This document shows positions 17,477 to 26,273 of a stretch of DNA of 64,000 nt, one piece after another; position 1 is the first letter of the stretch; every line of letters begins with the position of its first letter. The position numbers were made by a program, and so were the translations under genes. A model generated the notes under the pieces. The model was not told the DNA's origin. It was given only the letters and a program-made list of their open reading frames with translations, and did no database searches. Origin of the DNA: CAIJXB01 sp964439595 (lineage in GTDB: Bacteria > Chlamydiota > Chlamydiia > Chlamydiales > Rhabdochlamydiaceae). The stretch spans positions 1 to 64,000 of the forward strand of contig CAYTOK010000011.1 of NCBI GenBank assembly GCA_964439595.1, given 5' to 3'.

Positions 17477-18418
17477 ATGCATAAATTCCGATCTTCCTTA
17501 TTTTATTTACTAATGGCTTTCTTTGGACTCATCCTGCTTGCAGGGTGTCAAAAAACTACACTTGTTGTCAGCGGAGTCGATGAAAGAGAGGCTAATGAAA
17601 TTATTGTTTTTCTAGCTAGCAGCGGTATCGCTGCCATCAAAACCCCAGGCTCAAGCTCTTCTCCCGGCGGGGCTCAAGGAGCTCCTAAATGGAATATTTC
17701 TGTCGACGAAAGAAAAGCCACGGATGCGATGGCTATACTCAATCAAAATGGTCTTCCTAGAATTAAAGGAGTCAACCTTTTAGATCTTTTTGGCAAAACC
17801 GGAATGATGTCAACAGATAAAGAAGACACCATCAGATACCAGGCAGGACTTGCAGAGCAAATTGCAAGTACGATTCGCAAAATAGACGGGGTCATCGATG
17901 CCGATGTACAAATATCCTTCCCTGCAGCAGATGCACAAGCACTTCCCTGGGAGCAAGCTGCCCCCCAAAAAATTACAGCTGCTATTTATGTAAAGCACCA
18001 AGGAGTTCTTGACGATCCAAACAGCCACCTTATTATGAAAATCAAAAGGCTCGTTTCAGGCAGTATTCAAGGCTTAGAAATCAACGATGTCACTGTTATC
18101 TCCGATAGAGCAAGGTTTACAGACATTAACATGAACCAAACTCCTGAAATCCTCTCCTCCTCACAAAAAGAAAAAGAATCCGTCAGCATTTGGGGCATTG
18201 TTATGAGCAAGAGCTCAGCTGCTCGCTTTCGAGTGCTATTTTTCTTCCTCTCCCTTTTTGTTGTCATGTTTGGCGTATTTACTGGCTGGCTTATCTGGAA
18301 GCTATATCCTACTTTAAAAACAGCAGGAGGGCTTAAGGGGCTTTTAAAAGCTGAGCCCTTTTCCTTAGAGGAATCCGCCACGGTAATAGAAGAGCCTAAG
18401 ACCCCTCCTGAGGAATAA
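17477..18418 (+). CDS. sctJ: Type III secretion inner-membrane ring lipoprotein SctJ
   Basis: A 313-residue YscJ/FliF-family protein that forms the inner MS-type ring of the type III secretion basal body. It has a lipoprotein signal peptide with lipobox LAGC (cysteine 24), two ring-building motifs (start VVSGVDEREANEI; centre near LAEQIASTIRKIDGVIDADVQIS), and a C-terminal membrane helix at about residues 253-275 followed by a short cytoplasmic tail. The gene opens an operon of six in the order known from Chlamydia (CT559-CT564). It ends 9 bases before the next gene. Confidence 0.96.
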   Translation: MHKFRSSLFYLLMAFFGLILLAGCQKTTLVVSGVDEREANEIIVFLASSGIAAIKTPGSSSSPGGAQGAPKWNISVDERKATDAMAILNQNGLPRIKGVNLLDLFGKTGMMSTDKEDTIRYQAGLAEQIASTIRKIDGVIDADVQISFPAADAQALPWEQAAPQKITAAIYVKHQGVLDDPNSHLIMKIKRLVSGSIQGLEINDVTVISDRARFTDINMNQTPEILSSSQKEKESVSIWGIVMSKSSAARFRVLFFFLSLFVVMFGVFTGWLIWKLYPTLKTAGGLKGLLKAEPFSLEESATVIEEPKTPPEE

Positions 18419-18427
18419 CCACACTTT

Positions 18428-19306
18428 ATGGAAAAAATACAACAGCTAGTCTGTAGTGCATTTATTGAAAAAATAGCTAAGGATGATAAAAATGCACTCC
18501 TTAAATTCTTACCTCCAAGCCAGCAAGAAAAATATCAAAACCTTCATACTCCTTCCAAGAAGCTGTGTCAAGGTTTTGACCTAACCACGTACCTAATAAA
18601 TTCCGTACATTACACCTGGTTCACTCCTTTCCTACGCACCTTAGCAGAAAATGAAGTAAACCTCTTTCTATCAGCTTTGCCGTTAGATACGGCAAATAAA
18701 CTACAAAAAGCGCTCCTATCCCCCGCAGCAATTCCTTCTATAAGCCCCGCTTTAAAATCTTTTCTGCAAATTAAGCTAGCAAAAGCCCTTTTAGTGGACG
18801 TGGAGGAAGTCCTTCCTGTAGAAGCCCTTCCCGAGTCTCCTTTAAACTGCCTACTCGACTTATCAACACAAGAAATGCAACTTGTCATAGAGTTCTTAGG
18901 ACTACATGACCTAGCTGTAGAAATAAAACAAATTATCGACACGGTAAAGCTAAAAAAAATTCATTCCATACTTTCTAAAGAAAAAGTTTTTTTCCTTGAA
19001 ATGCTCTCTCATAGAAAAGCTACCGTAACATTTAAAAAGATGGAATTAAGCACCTGGACAGGAGACGTGGATCTTCTTGCCAAGCTCGTGCAGAAAAGGG
19101 GCATGAATAGGCTAGCAAAGGCTCTTTACCCTGAAGATTTCAGTCTTACCTGGCATGTTAAGCACCGAATAAGCAATGAAGAAGCTCTTCTTTTTTCCTC
19201 TTTACATAAAAAGTTAGAACAACCTAAAGCCTACGCTCTTTTAGCTGAGCAAATACTAGAAATACTCACTTTTTTTAAAAAACATAAAATGCAGGTCAAC
19301 CCATGA
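18428..19306 (+). CDS. Type III secretion cluster protein, CT560 position (SctK candidate)
   Basis: A 292-residue, leucine-rich, mainly helical protein without signal peptide or membrane segment. I cannot link it to a named family by motif. Its place between sctJ and sctL matches the hypothetical gene CT560 of Chlamydia trachomatis. In other type III systems the gene between J and L often encodes SctK, an accessory protein of the cytosolic sorting platform. It starts 9 bases after sctJ and overlaps sctL by four bases (ATGA). SctK identity is an inference from position, size and predicted solubility. Confidence 0.7.
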   Translation: MEKIQQLVCSAFIEKIAKDDKNALLKFLPPSQQEKYQNLHTPSKKLCQGFDLTTYLINSVHYTWFTPFLRTLAENEVNLFLSALPLDTANKLQKALLSPAAIPSISPALKSFLQIKLAKALLVDVEEVLPVEALPESPLNCLLDLSTQEMQLVIEFLGLHDLAVEIKQIIDTVKLKKIHSILSKEKVFFLEMLSHRKATVTFKKMELSTWTGDVDLLAKLVQKRGMNRLAKALYPEDFSLTWHVKHRISNEEALLFSSLHKKLEQPKAYALLAEQILEILTFFKKHKMQVNP

Positions 19307-19923
19307 CTCTTTTTTCTTATATTTCTTCCGGCTCTCTCTCCGTACAATCCAAAGAAAAAATCATCCCCAAAAGTGATTTTAACAATATTTTAACCAGCAA
19401 AGAAGCTTTAGAAAAAGCTCTTTTAGAAGTGCAGAAAAAACATGAAGATACGCTGCTTGAATGCGAGGAACTCAAAAAAAAAGCAACGGAAGAAGGTTTT
19501 CAAAAGGGGTTAGAAGAATTTAATAGTCACATTCTCACCTTAGATGCTTCCGCAAAAAAAATCTACATGGACATGCAAAAAGTAGTTCTTTCTTTAGCTT
19601 TAACTGCAGCAAAAAAAATCGTAAAAAAAGAACTAGAAACCTATCCAGATACTATTGTCGATATCGTAACGCAGGCTTTAGCACCAGCTAAACATAACAA
19701 GCGTGTATCCATTTATGTCCATAAATCAGATAAAGACGCTTTAGAAAACCAAAAACCTAAGCTAAAAGAGCTATTTGAACAAATTCAAGTTCTTTCTATT
19801 CAAGAAAGGTCCGATGTATCTCCCGGTGGTTGCATCATAGAAACAGAAACAGGAATCATCAACGCCTCTATCGAGAACCAATGGAAAGCATTAGAACTTG
19901 CCTTTGAACGATATAAACATTAA
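19303..19923 (+). CDS. sctL: Type III secretion ATPase stator SctL
   Basis: A 206-residue FliH/YscL-type protein. The N-terminal half is a charged helix (about residues 40-90), and the C-terminal half has the peripheral-stalk fold with the typical V.I.VHKSDKDALE stretch and the SDVSPGGCIIETETGIINASIE motif near residue 170. It binds the SctN ATPase and links it to the sorting platform. It overlaps the preceding gene by four bases and is followed by a 63-base gap before sctR. The product matches CdsL/CT561 in position and size. Confidence 0.92.
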   Translation: MTLFSYISSGSLSVQSKEKIIPKSDFNNILTSKEALEKALLEVQKKHEDTLLECEELKKKATEEGFQKGLEEFNSHILTLDASAKKIYMDMQKVVLSLALTAAKKIVKKELETYPDTIVDIVTQALAPAKHNKRVSIYVHKSDKDALENQKPKLKELFEQIQVLSIQERSDVSPGGCIIETETGIINASIENQWKALELAFERYKH

Positions 19924-19986
19924 TCTTTCTTTTTAAAAAGGAAGAAATAGTGTACAAATGGTAGAAAACTTGTAATAGGTTCATAT

Positions 19987-20766
19987 ATGTTGCTCCAATC
20001 GAATTTTTTTAGAACATTTGCGCTATTATTGTTCTTCTGCTTTTTTGCTAGCCAAGATCTATTTTGTGATACCGCTCCAGTGCTACCCTCAGAGACAGCA
20101 GCGCCTTCTATGATTTTACAAATGGGAGTGCTAGCGGGCTTAGCCCTCCTCCCTTTTATAATCATGATGCTCTCTTCATATATGAAAGTAGTTATTGTGC
20201 TGTCTTTGCTACGTAACGCCCTTGGGGTACAACAAGCTCCTCCTAACCAGATTTTGAATGGCATAGCCATCTTAGTAACAGTCTATGTGATGTTTCCAAC
20301 AGGCACTGAAATGTATAAAGCCGGAGAAAATCTCATCAAAACTAAGGCTCCAACAGAACTATTTTCAGCCCCCTCTGCAGGATTTATTATAGAGCTTGTC
20401 AGTGAAGTTAAAGAGCCACTAAGGAATTTTCTACAAAGAAATACATCCATTAAACATATTACAGGATTCTATCAGCTGGCTTATAAATCTTTTCCTGAAG
20501 ACTATAGAAAAGAATTAAAGCCGGATAATTTTTTAGTCCTTATCCCCTCATTCATCACCTCACAGCTTAAATCTGCCTTTGAAGTTGGCGTTCTTATCTA
20601 TTTACCATTTTTTGTAATAGATCTTGTAACTTCTAATATTCTACTAGCTATGGGTATGATGATGTTATCACCCCTAACCATTGCACTGCCTTTAAAGCTC
20701 CTTCTTATTGTTATGATTGATGGTTGGACCTTAATCATTCAAGGGCTTGTACTTTCTTTTCGTTAA
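19987..20766 (+). CDS. sctR: Type III secretion export apparatus protein SctR
   Basis: A 259-residue FliP/YscR-family membrane protein that forms the core of the export gate with SctS and SctT. It begins with a hydrophobic signal-like segment, then shows the family landmarks MMLSSYMKVVIVLSLLRNALG and APPNQILNGIAI, a polar periplasmic region, and the C-terminal helices with FVIDLVTSNILLAMGMMMLSP. Full length, with no defect. It is the fourth gene of the operon. Confidence 0.97.
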   Translation: MLLQSNFFRTFALLLFFCFFASQDLFCDTAPVLPSETAAPSMILQMGVLAGLALLPFIIMMLSSYMKVVIVLSLLRNALGVQQAPPNQILNGIAILVTVYVMFPTGTEMYKAGENLIKTKAPTELFSAPSAGFIIELVSEVKEPLRNFLQRNTSIKHITGFYQLAYKSFPEDYRKELKPDNFLVLIPSFITSQLKSAFEVGVLIYLPFFVIDLVTSNILLAMGMMMLSPLTIALPLKLLLIVMIDGWTLIIQGLVLSFR

Positions 20767-20785
20767 CTAACACCGAGGGCATATT

Positions 20786-21058
20786 ATGTATAGTTCAGAA
20801 ATTCACCAGCTTAGCTACCAAGCACTTCTTTTAATCTTGATCCTTTCAGGACCTCCGATTTTAATTAGTACCACGCTTGGTCTTTGTGTGGCCATCTTTC
20901 AGGCTGCAACACAAATCCAAGAGCAAACGCTATCTTCCATGGTAAAATTAGTAGCCGTGGTTGTTACTCTTTTTGTTTTAGGAGGATGGTTGGGCTCTCA
21001 AATCATGCAATACACAAATAACATATTTACTAACTTTCCCAAGTGGGCTAGTTTCTAA
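20786..21058 (+). CDS. sctS: Type III secretion export apparatus protein SctS
   Basis: A 90-residue FliQ/YscS-family protein with two membrane helices, of the usual family length. The motif LSGPPILISTTLGLCVAIFQ and the ATQIQEQTLS turn are characteristic. It combines with SctR and SctT into the export gate. Its TAA stop shares one base with the sctT start (TAATG), so the two are coupled. Confidence 0.97.
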   Translation: MYSSEIHQLSYQALLLILILSGPPILISTTLGLCVAIFQAATQIQEQTLSSMVKLVAVVVTLFVLGGWLGSQIMQYTNNIFTNFPKWASF

Positions 21059-21894
21059 TGGGATCCGGACAAGATTACGCCCAATTTTTCCGTGAAATTT
21101 ATCACTTTGCACCCTCTTCTATCATTCCTATATTTCTTCTTTCTCTATTTCGACTAGCTCCCATAGTGACTCTTTCTCCCTTTTTGGGAGCAAAGCTTCC
21201 GTCTAGCATAAAAATAGGAACTGTAATTTCCCTTGTTGCTGTTTTATTTCCTCATATAGCTATGACAAGTAAAACTCTTGTAGACTACAACATACTTTTT
21301 GTGGGCTACGCAATTAAAGAAGTTTTTATTGGATTTATTTTAGCTTTTTTAGTTGGCATCCCTTTTCAGTTTGCACAAACGGCTGGTTTTTTAGTTGATT
21401 TTTTACGAGGAGCCTCTTCATTACAGGTCTCAGATCCTTTTTCTCAAGCGCAAACATCTCCTATAGGAAACCTCTATAACTACGTCCTAATTGCTATGTT
21501 CTACGCTATTGGAGGCTTTTTTTATTTCATTAACACGCTTTTTGCTTCCTATGACCTCATTCCAATTGATGCATTTATCAATCCCCTATTCTTTTCTTTT
21601 CAATTGCCGTTTTGGCAAACGACCATAGCTATTGCCACCAAGGTTTTAGCTTTAGCGATTCAACTATCAGCTCCCGCTTTAATGGCTATTTTAATGACCG
21701 AGGTGTTTTTAGGGATAGCTAATAGACTAGCCCCACAAGTACAGATTGCCTTCCTAGGAATGTCTGTGAAATCCTTATTAGGGCTCACACTGCTATGTGC
21801 CGGTTGGTTTTTTATTTTGGATCAAATGGGAAAACAAACTCTACTTTGGCTTAAAGAAATTGATAAATTACTTTTTATGATTCCGCCCATTTAG
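21058..21894 (+). CDS. sctT: Type III secretion export apparatus protein SctT
   Basis: A 278-residue FliR/YscT-family membrane protein with about six helices. Visible landmarks are LFRLAPIVTLSPFLGAKLP, the GFILAFLVGIPFQFAQTAGF segment and VFLGIANRLAPQVQIAFLGM. It completes the export gate and the operon. No terminator follows; the last four bases overlap the 3' end of the next gene on the opposite strand. Confidence 0.96.
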   Translation: MGSGQDYAQFFREIYHFAPSSIIPIFLLSLFRLAPIVTLSPFLGAKLPSSIKIGTVISLVAVLFPHIAMTSKTLVDYNILFVGYAIKEVFIGFILAFLVGIPFQFAQTAGFLVDFLRGASSLQVSDPFSQAQTSPIGNLYNYVLIAMFYAIGGFFYFINTLFASYDLIPIDAFINPLFFSFQLPFWQTTIAIATKVLALAIQLSAPALMAILMTEVFLGIANRLAPQVQIAFLGMSVKSLLGLTLLCAGWFFILDQMGKQTLLWLKEIDKLLFMIPPI

Positions 21895-22943
21895 TCTATA
21901 TATCGCTCTATCCAATCATCTATTTCCGCTGTTTGTTTTTCTGTTAGTGCATGCCCTGGCATATGCCTGTACATGAAAATAAGAGAAGACCCATGATCTA
22001 CCCTCCTTCCATAAACACCGCTGATAAGTTCGCTTAATTCATCCAAGCCAGGGTTCATTTTAGGATAAATATACCCTAAAAAATCACGAAAAGACGTGCC
22101 TGCCTGGAGTGGAAATTCTCTAATATGCGATAACCTTTCAAAAAACCCCTCCTCTATCACATGACCTCGACATTTTTCATAAAGCGCTATTTGCTCTTCT
22201 AGTAAATCCCATTTTTTTAGAAAGTTTTGGAGAAGTAAGGCACTTGTCTCATCAAGTGGCATTCTATATTGTGGCCACTCAAAAGATTCAGACATAAACC
22301 CAACAGATATATTGTGAACCCCCCACCCTTTAGAAGGCTGCTTACGATAGCGAAAAGCTGCTTCAGCATCAAAAAAGCGAATTTTACCAGAGGGCGTAAT
22401 CCCAATATTTCTTCCTAAAAGATCTTCTAGCCCCAAAAGATATGCTTCAAAATGTGCTTTCCAATATTCAAAAAGAGAAACCTTTTTAATAGCAAAAGGG
22501 GAGGGCAATTCTTTTACCCCTCGACCAAATGTAAACGGTTCCATTTTTTGGATAACCATTTTTTTGCCATCAAAATCTATAGGAAATGAAGGGACAAAAC
22601 AGGTATCTGCATCCAAAAGAAGAGAAATTTCCCATGCTATAGCTTCAAAGTAACACGCCTTTTCCCTTTTCTTTATCACAAGTTGATCCCTCGGTCTTAA
22701 AATCATCAACTTCCGCTCCCAAGGACTTTGATATATTTTCTTTTTAAACACGCCATCTTTTAAAAGCGCTTTTCTAATAGATCGAAACCACTTCTCGTCT
22801 TTAACATATTTGGCACTTTTAAACTCAGGAAACTCAGCAATTAAAGACTTACTTCCCCTATCAAAATCTGCATTCCAATCTGCATAACTTAAAACATTTG
22901 CAAATAAAAAAATAAAAACAAACTTAATCCACATAATAATCAA
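21891..22943 (-). CDS. Exported kinase-like protein A (tandem family)
   Basis: A 350-residue protein with a signal peptide ending near SYADWNADF; last of four tandem paralogues. Conserved features suggest an atypical kinase core: IKKREKA (candidate ATP lysine), the EAIAWE helix, VIQKMEPF (possible hinge), then GLEDLLGRNIGITPSGKIRFFD. In that last stretch D, N (+5) and D (+13 after N) have the spacing of the DRHxxN...HIDFG catalytic and metal-binding loops of PI3/PI4 kinases, with FDAE replacing DFG. Kinase activity is inference; the family has no name known to me. The start overlaps the end of protein B. ATG at 22943 or the in-frame ATG at 22934 are both possible. Confidence 0.7.
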   Translation of the reverse strand: MIIMWIKFVFIFLFANVLSYADWNADFDRGSKSLIAEFPEFKSAKYVKDEKWFRSIRKALLKDGVFKKKIYQSPWERKLMILRPRDQLVIKKREKACYFEAIAWEISLLLDADTCFVPSFPIDFDGKKMVIQKMEPFTFGRGVKELPSPFAIKKVSLFEYWKAHFEAYLLGLEDLLGRNIGITPSGKIRFFDAEAAFRYRKQPSKGWGVHNISVGFMSESFEWPQYRMPLDETSALLLQNFLKKWDLLEEQIALYEKCRGHVIEEGFFERLSHIREFPLQAGTSFRDFLGYIYPKMNPGLDELSELISGVYGRRVDHGSSLIFMYRHMPGHALTEKQTAEIDDWIERYID

Positions 22944-23976
22944 TCCACTCTATAATATCTTTTCGTTGCAAATAAGAAATCGTCTTTATTCTATGCTTAC
23001 CCATTGCATGAAATAAAGCAGCTCCATGATCTACCTTACGTCTAAGAATTCTACTAATAATCTTATTTAACCCATCAAGTCCTGGGCTCATTTCTGGGAA
23101 AAGGAAACCATAAAAATCTCGGAAACACACGCCCTCTTCTAACGGAAAAGCAGCCACCTGATCTATACGATCAAATAAGTCTTGTAAGTTAAAGTCTACC
23201 TTCCTTAAAGAAAAGTACCTTGCCAAATCTTCCTTCAACAAAAGCATATGACTTTGGAGTTTTTGCAGTTCCTCACATGCCCGACTATCTAAAACAGCCC
23301 GGTACTGAGGCCATTCAAAAGCTTGGGTAAGAAAAGGAACATAAAAAATCCCATTTTGATTTGTAGGCTTTTTACTATAACAAAAACTATCTTCCGCATC
23401 AAAAAAACGGATAAATCCCCTTGTATTCACCCCAATATTCCGACCTACAAGGTCCCTCATTCCTAAAATGTAAGCAAGAAAATGCGCTTTCCAATAAGAC
23501 ACTAAAGAAACCTTCCTCACAAGCTGAAACGGGGGGATTCTAGGAGGCTTATCGCCAATAAAGAACTCCTCCATTTTTTGGATAACAACTTTTTTACCCT
23601 CAATTTCTATAGCAAATGCTGGGATAATTACATTAGGAACCCCAAATAAAATAGAAAGCTCCCAAATTATTGCTTCTTTAATATTGTTATTGCTTCTTTT
23701 CTTTAAAAGATACCCTTCTCTTTCTTTTAAAAATAGCAACTTATCTTCTAATCCTGCTTGTAACATTTCATTTTGCAAAAACCTGTCGTGTAATAATTGG
23801 TTCCTCACCTTTAAAAAAAAGGTATATCCATCTAAATAGCTTCTTGTTTGCAAAGCGGGAAACTGCTCTATTAGTTCCTGCGTTTTCTCACTAAAGTCCT
23901 GATTCCAATCAGCGTAACTGATGCAGCTTACAAACAAAAAAAACACCACAAAAAGACTTAATAATTTACTTAACAT
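22924..23976 (-). CDS. Exported kinase-like protein B (tandem family)
   Basis: A 350-residue paralogue. I use ATG 23976 because AAGGTGGG precedes it and it gives a clean signal peptide (MLSKLLSLFVVFFLFVSCIS, then YADWNQDF); a longer frame to 24075 would add a second, unlikely hydrophobic leader. Core motifs are LKKRSNNNIKEAIIWE, VIQKMEEF, DLVGRNIGV and IRFFDAEDSF, with the same spacing as its relatives. The C-terminal half has the shared pattern FRDFYGFLFPEMSPGLDGL and RRKVDHGAALF. Overlaps gene C by 11 bases and gene A by 20, so the four are probably one transcript. Confidence 0.7.
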   Translation of the reverse strand: MLSKLLSLFVVFFLFVSCISYADWNQDFSEKTQELIEQFPALQTRSYLDGYTFFLKVRNQLLHDRFLQNEMLQAGLEDKLLFLKEREGYLLKKRSNNNIKEAIIWELSILFGVPNVIIPAFAIEIEGKKVVIQKMEEFFIGDKPPRIPPFQLVRKVSLVSYWKAHFLAYILGMRDLVGRNIGVNTRGFIRFFDAEDSFCYSKKPTNQNGIFYVPFLTQAFEWPQYRAVLDSRACEELQKLQSHMLLLKEDLARYFSLRKVDFNLQDLFDRIDQVAAFPLEEGVCFRDFYGFLFPEMSPGLDGLNKIISRILRRKVDHGAALFHAMGKHRIKTISYLQRKDIIEWIDYYVD

Positions 23977-25024
23977 AAGTATCCACCCACCTTCGCACTG
24001 CTTTTTGATCTCTACTAGAGGCTCTAGAAAAATTACAATTACCGCAAGCAAAAAGAAGAGCCGTGCCATAGCCAACTCTCTTATGAAGGCTCCCGCTAGC
24101 TATAGAGCGAATCCTTGGAAGCCCCTCCTCCATCTTGGGAAACAAGAAAATATAAAACTGCAAAAAAGAAACTCCCGGCTTAATGAGAAAAGCCCTGACC
24201 CTATCTATTCTTTTTATGATCTCTTCATAAGGAAAATTCAAGTCTCGATGGCTAGCATAAATCCTTATGTCATTTTTAACCTCTTCTAAAGAGCTTATAA
24301 AACTCCTTAAAGAACGTGCCGTACCTTCTGTAAGGGGAGCCTCAAATTGAGGCCAATCAAAAGCCTGGCAGGCAAACTCCACCTTATCTGTTTCTTTCCT
24401 TTGCAAAGCGGCTTTCCCATATAAAAAACTATATTCCAAATCAAATAACCGTATTTGTCCGAGATTATTTATCCCTATATTTCTACCTATTAAATCTTTG
24501 AAAGCTAGCAAATAGGCAATAATATTAGCCTTCCAATACGTTTCAAGAGACACTAATTGGAGTGTTTCTAAAGGAAGGCCTCCACCAGTTTTTTCTGCAT
24601 CAACGATAAAACGTTCTTTTTTTTGTACAATAACCCTCTTGCCTTCTATTTCAATAGGAAAAGAAGGGACCACACACGCAGATCCCCCTAGAAGGCAAGC
24701 AACCTCCCAAGCAAAGGCTTCTTTTATATTATTTTCTCTTCTCTTCTTACAAATAAGATGCTCTTTTTGCAAAACTATTTGTAGTTTATCTTCCTCTAGC
24801 GAATTTCGAATTTGATCTAAAAATCTAGAATCTAAAAAAAGGGACTCTCTATGAGCACAAAAGGCCTCGCAAACATCTAAGTACCTCGTTTTTTGCAAGG
24901 CGGGGACTTCTTTTATCAAAGATTGCGATACTGTATCAAAGTCAGTGTTCCAATCAGCACAAAGAAAAGAAGTGCCCATTAATAAAAAAAGAAAATGTCC
25001 TATTCGACATACCGTTTTTGCCAT
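23966..25024 (-). CDS. Exported kinase-like protein C (tandem family)
   Basis: A 352-residue paralogue with signal peptide (ending LCADWNTDF). It has the same core: ICKKRRENNIKEAFAWE, VIVQKKERF, DLIGRNIGI and IRLFDLEYSF. The candidate catalytic Asp and Asn and the metal-binding Asp/Glu are all kept, although it is the most divergent member (LFDLE instead of FFDxE). Its start lies inside the end of gene D (25-base overlap). Function as for the family: possible secreted phosphotransferase, unproven. Confidence 0.7.
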   Translation of the reverse strand: MAKTVCRIGHFLFLLMGTSFLCADWNTDFDTVSQSLIKEVPALQKTRYLDVCEAFCAHRESLFLDSRFLDQIRNSLEEDKLQIVLQKEHLICKKRRENNIKEAFAWEVACLLGGSACVVPSFPIEIEGKRVIVQKKERFIVDAEKTGGGLPLETLQLVSLETYWKANIIAYLLAFKDLIGRNIGINNLGQIRLFDLEYSFLYGKAALQRKETDKVEFACQAFDWPQFEAPLTEGTARSLRSFISSLEEVKNDIRIYASHRDLNFPYEEIIKRIDRVRAFLIKPGVSFLQFYIFLFPKMEEGLPRIRSIASGSLHKRVGYGTALLFACGNCNFSRASSRDQKAVRRWVDTYVK

Positions 25025-26043
25025 TTTTTCATTACCTCTTTCTGCTTAGAAGAAAGTTTACTTGGATCTTGTCTTTGACAAATAAAAAAAAGAGAAGATC
25101 CGTCACCTACCCTTCTTCCTAAAATAGAAGAAACCATGTTATTAAGCTCATCTAATCCCTCACCTAGTTTTGGATAGAGATAAGAAAAAAAGTCTCGAAA
25201 ACTTCTACCTTCTTCTAGTGAAAATAGCCGGATCTTATCCAATCGATACCGCATTCCTGCCTCATCAAATAAAAAACCACGACACTCTCTATATGTTTTT
25301 AAATCCTCTTCAAAAGAAGATAGACTCGCTATATACTCCCCCAAAGAAGTAGCTGTTTTCTGATCTAGAGGAGTCTTATACTGAGGCCACTCAAAAGATT
25401 CCATAAGAAACCCCACCTTAAAAGAGGGCTCGCTTAACCTAGGCGCATTATAATATTTAAAACTAGATTCCGTATCAAAAAAACGAATCTTCCCACTCGG
25501 GCTAATTCCAATATTTCTCCCGACAAGATCTCCTAACCCTAAAATATAGGCAACTAAATGAGAGCGCCAGTAGTTTTCTAAAGAAACCTTCGCCATAAGA
25601 GCCTTTGGAGGAGTCCTCGTCTCTTTATCTGCAAATGTAAAAGTCTCTTTTTTTTGGATAACAACAACTTTATCTGCTACTGCAATAGGGAAAGAAGGAA
25701 CAATAAACTCCGAGGCTCCTAAAAGATACGAAAGCTCCCACACATATACTTCTCTAATTACATTATGGGCCCTTTTTTTTAGAATAACATCTTTTTCAGG
25801 GAAATCCTTAAATAGAATCAATTTTTTAATGTCCGACAGTTTCTTTACCCGATACTCGAGTAAAGGATCATTCAATAACTCGGATCTTCTTTTACCAAAA
25901 AAAGAAAGAGAATTTAGATAATCCCTTTCTTGTAATTCTGGCAAGGCCTCTATAAGAGCTAGTGTCTGTTCGTCAAATTCCTGATTCCACTCTGCATGTA
26001 GAAAAGAACCCAACACTAAAAAAACATAAATAAATAATTTCAT
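25000..26043 (-). CDS. Exported kinase-like protein D (tandem family, first gene)
   Basis: The promoter-proximal member (347 residues), with AAAGGA before its ATG and a short signal peptide (MKLFIYVFLVLGSFLHA, then EWNQEF). Candidate functional residues: Lys in KKR at 89-91, Glu98 and Glu103 on the following helix, Asp172 and Asn177 in GDLVGRN, Asp190 and Glu192 in FFDTE. C-terminal conserved block: FRDFFSYLYPKLGEGLDEL and GRRVGDGSSLF. The four paralogues differ over most surface positions but keep this core, so function is under selection. HipA-like or other kinase folds are alternatives to the PI3/PI4-kinase comparison. Confidence 0.72.
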   Translation of the reverse strand: MKLFIYVFLVLGSFLHAEWNQEFDEQTLALIEALPELQERDYLNSLSFFGKRRSELLNDPLLEYRVKKLSDIKKLILFKDFPEKDVILKKRAHNVIREVYVWELSYLLGASEFIVPSFPIAVADKVVVIQKKETFTFADKETRTPPKALMAKVSLENYWRSHLVAYILGLGDLVGRNIGISPSGKIRFFDTESSFKYYNAPRLSEPSFKVGFLMESFEWPQYKTPLDQKTATSLGEYIASLSSFEEDLKTYRECRGFLFDEAGMRYRLDKIRLFSLEEGRSFRDFFSYLYPKLGEGLDELNNMVSSILGRRVGDGSSLFFICQRQDPSKLSSKQKEVMKKWQKRYVE

Positions 26044-26220
26044 AATCGTCCTTTAAAGATGTGCGACATTATAAAATAGGTTCTCTTTAAAAAAAAGTAA
26101 AGTTTCCATGCGTTTTTTGTCTTTACTTCAAAAGACCTGGCTCTTTTAAAAAAAATCAATCTCAACAATCACACCATCTTCTTAACAAGTCTTCCCATTT
26201 TTCACTAAAAAAGTCCAAAA

Positions 26221-26250
26221 AAAAAGAGGGGGAAAAATCCCCCTCTTTTT
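26221..26250 (-). terminator. Terminator of the outer-membrane protein gene at 26274
   Basis: A perfect 12-base stem (AAAAAGAGGGGG / CCCCCTCTTTTT) with a 6-base loop, 24 bases beyond the stop codon and flanked by T/A runs. It is symmetric and could work in both directions. Confidence 0.9.
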
Positions 26251-26273
26251 TATCATACAATTGAAACTTTAAA

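Noticed and set aside
18610..18942. 110-codon frame opposite the SctK-candidate gene
   Set aside because: Composition is that of an antisense shadow and the sense gene is continuous and positioned in the operon.
23977..24075. N-terminal extension of kinase-like protein B
   Set aside because: It would create a double hydrophobic leader and lies inside gene C; the internal ATG has a good ribosome binding site.
25000..26043. HipA-type toxin kinase for the tandem exported family
   Set aside because: HipA catalytic motifs do not fit, there is no HipB-like partner, and the proteins have signal peptides.
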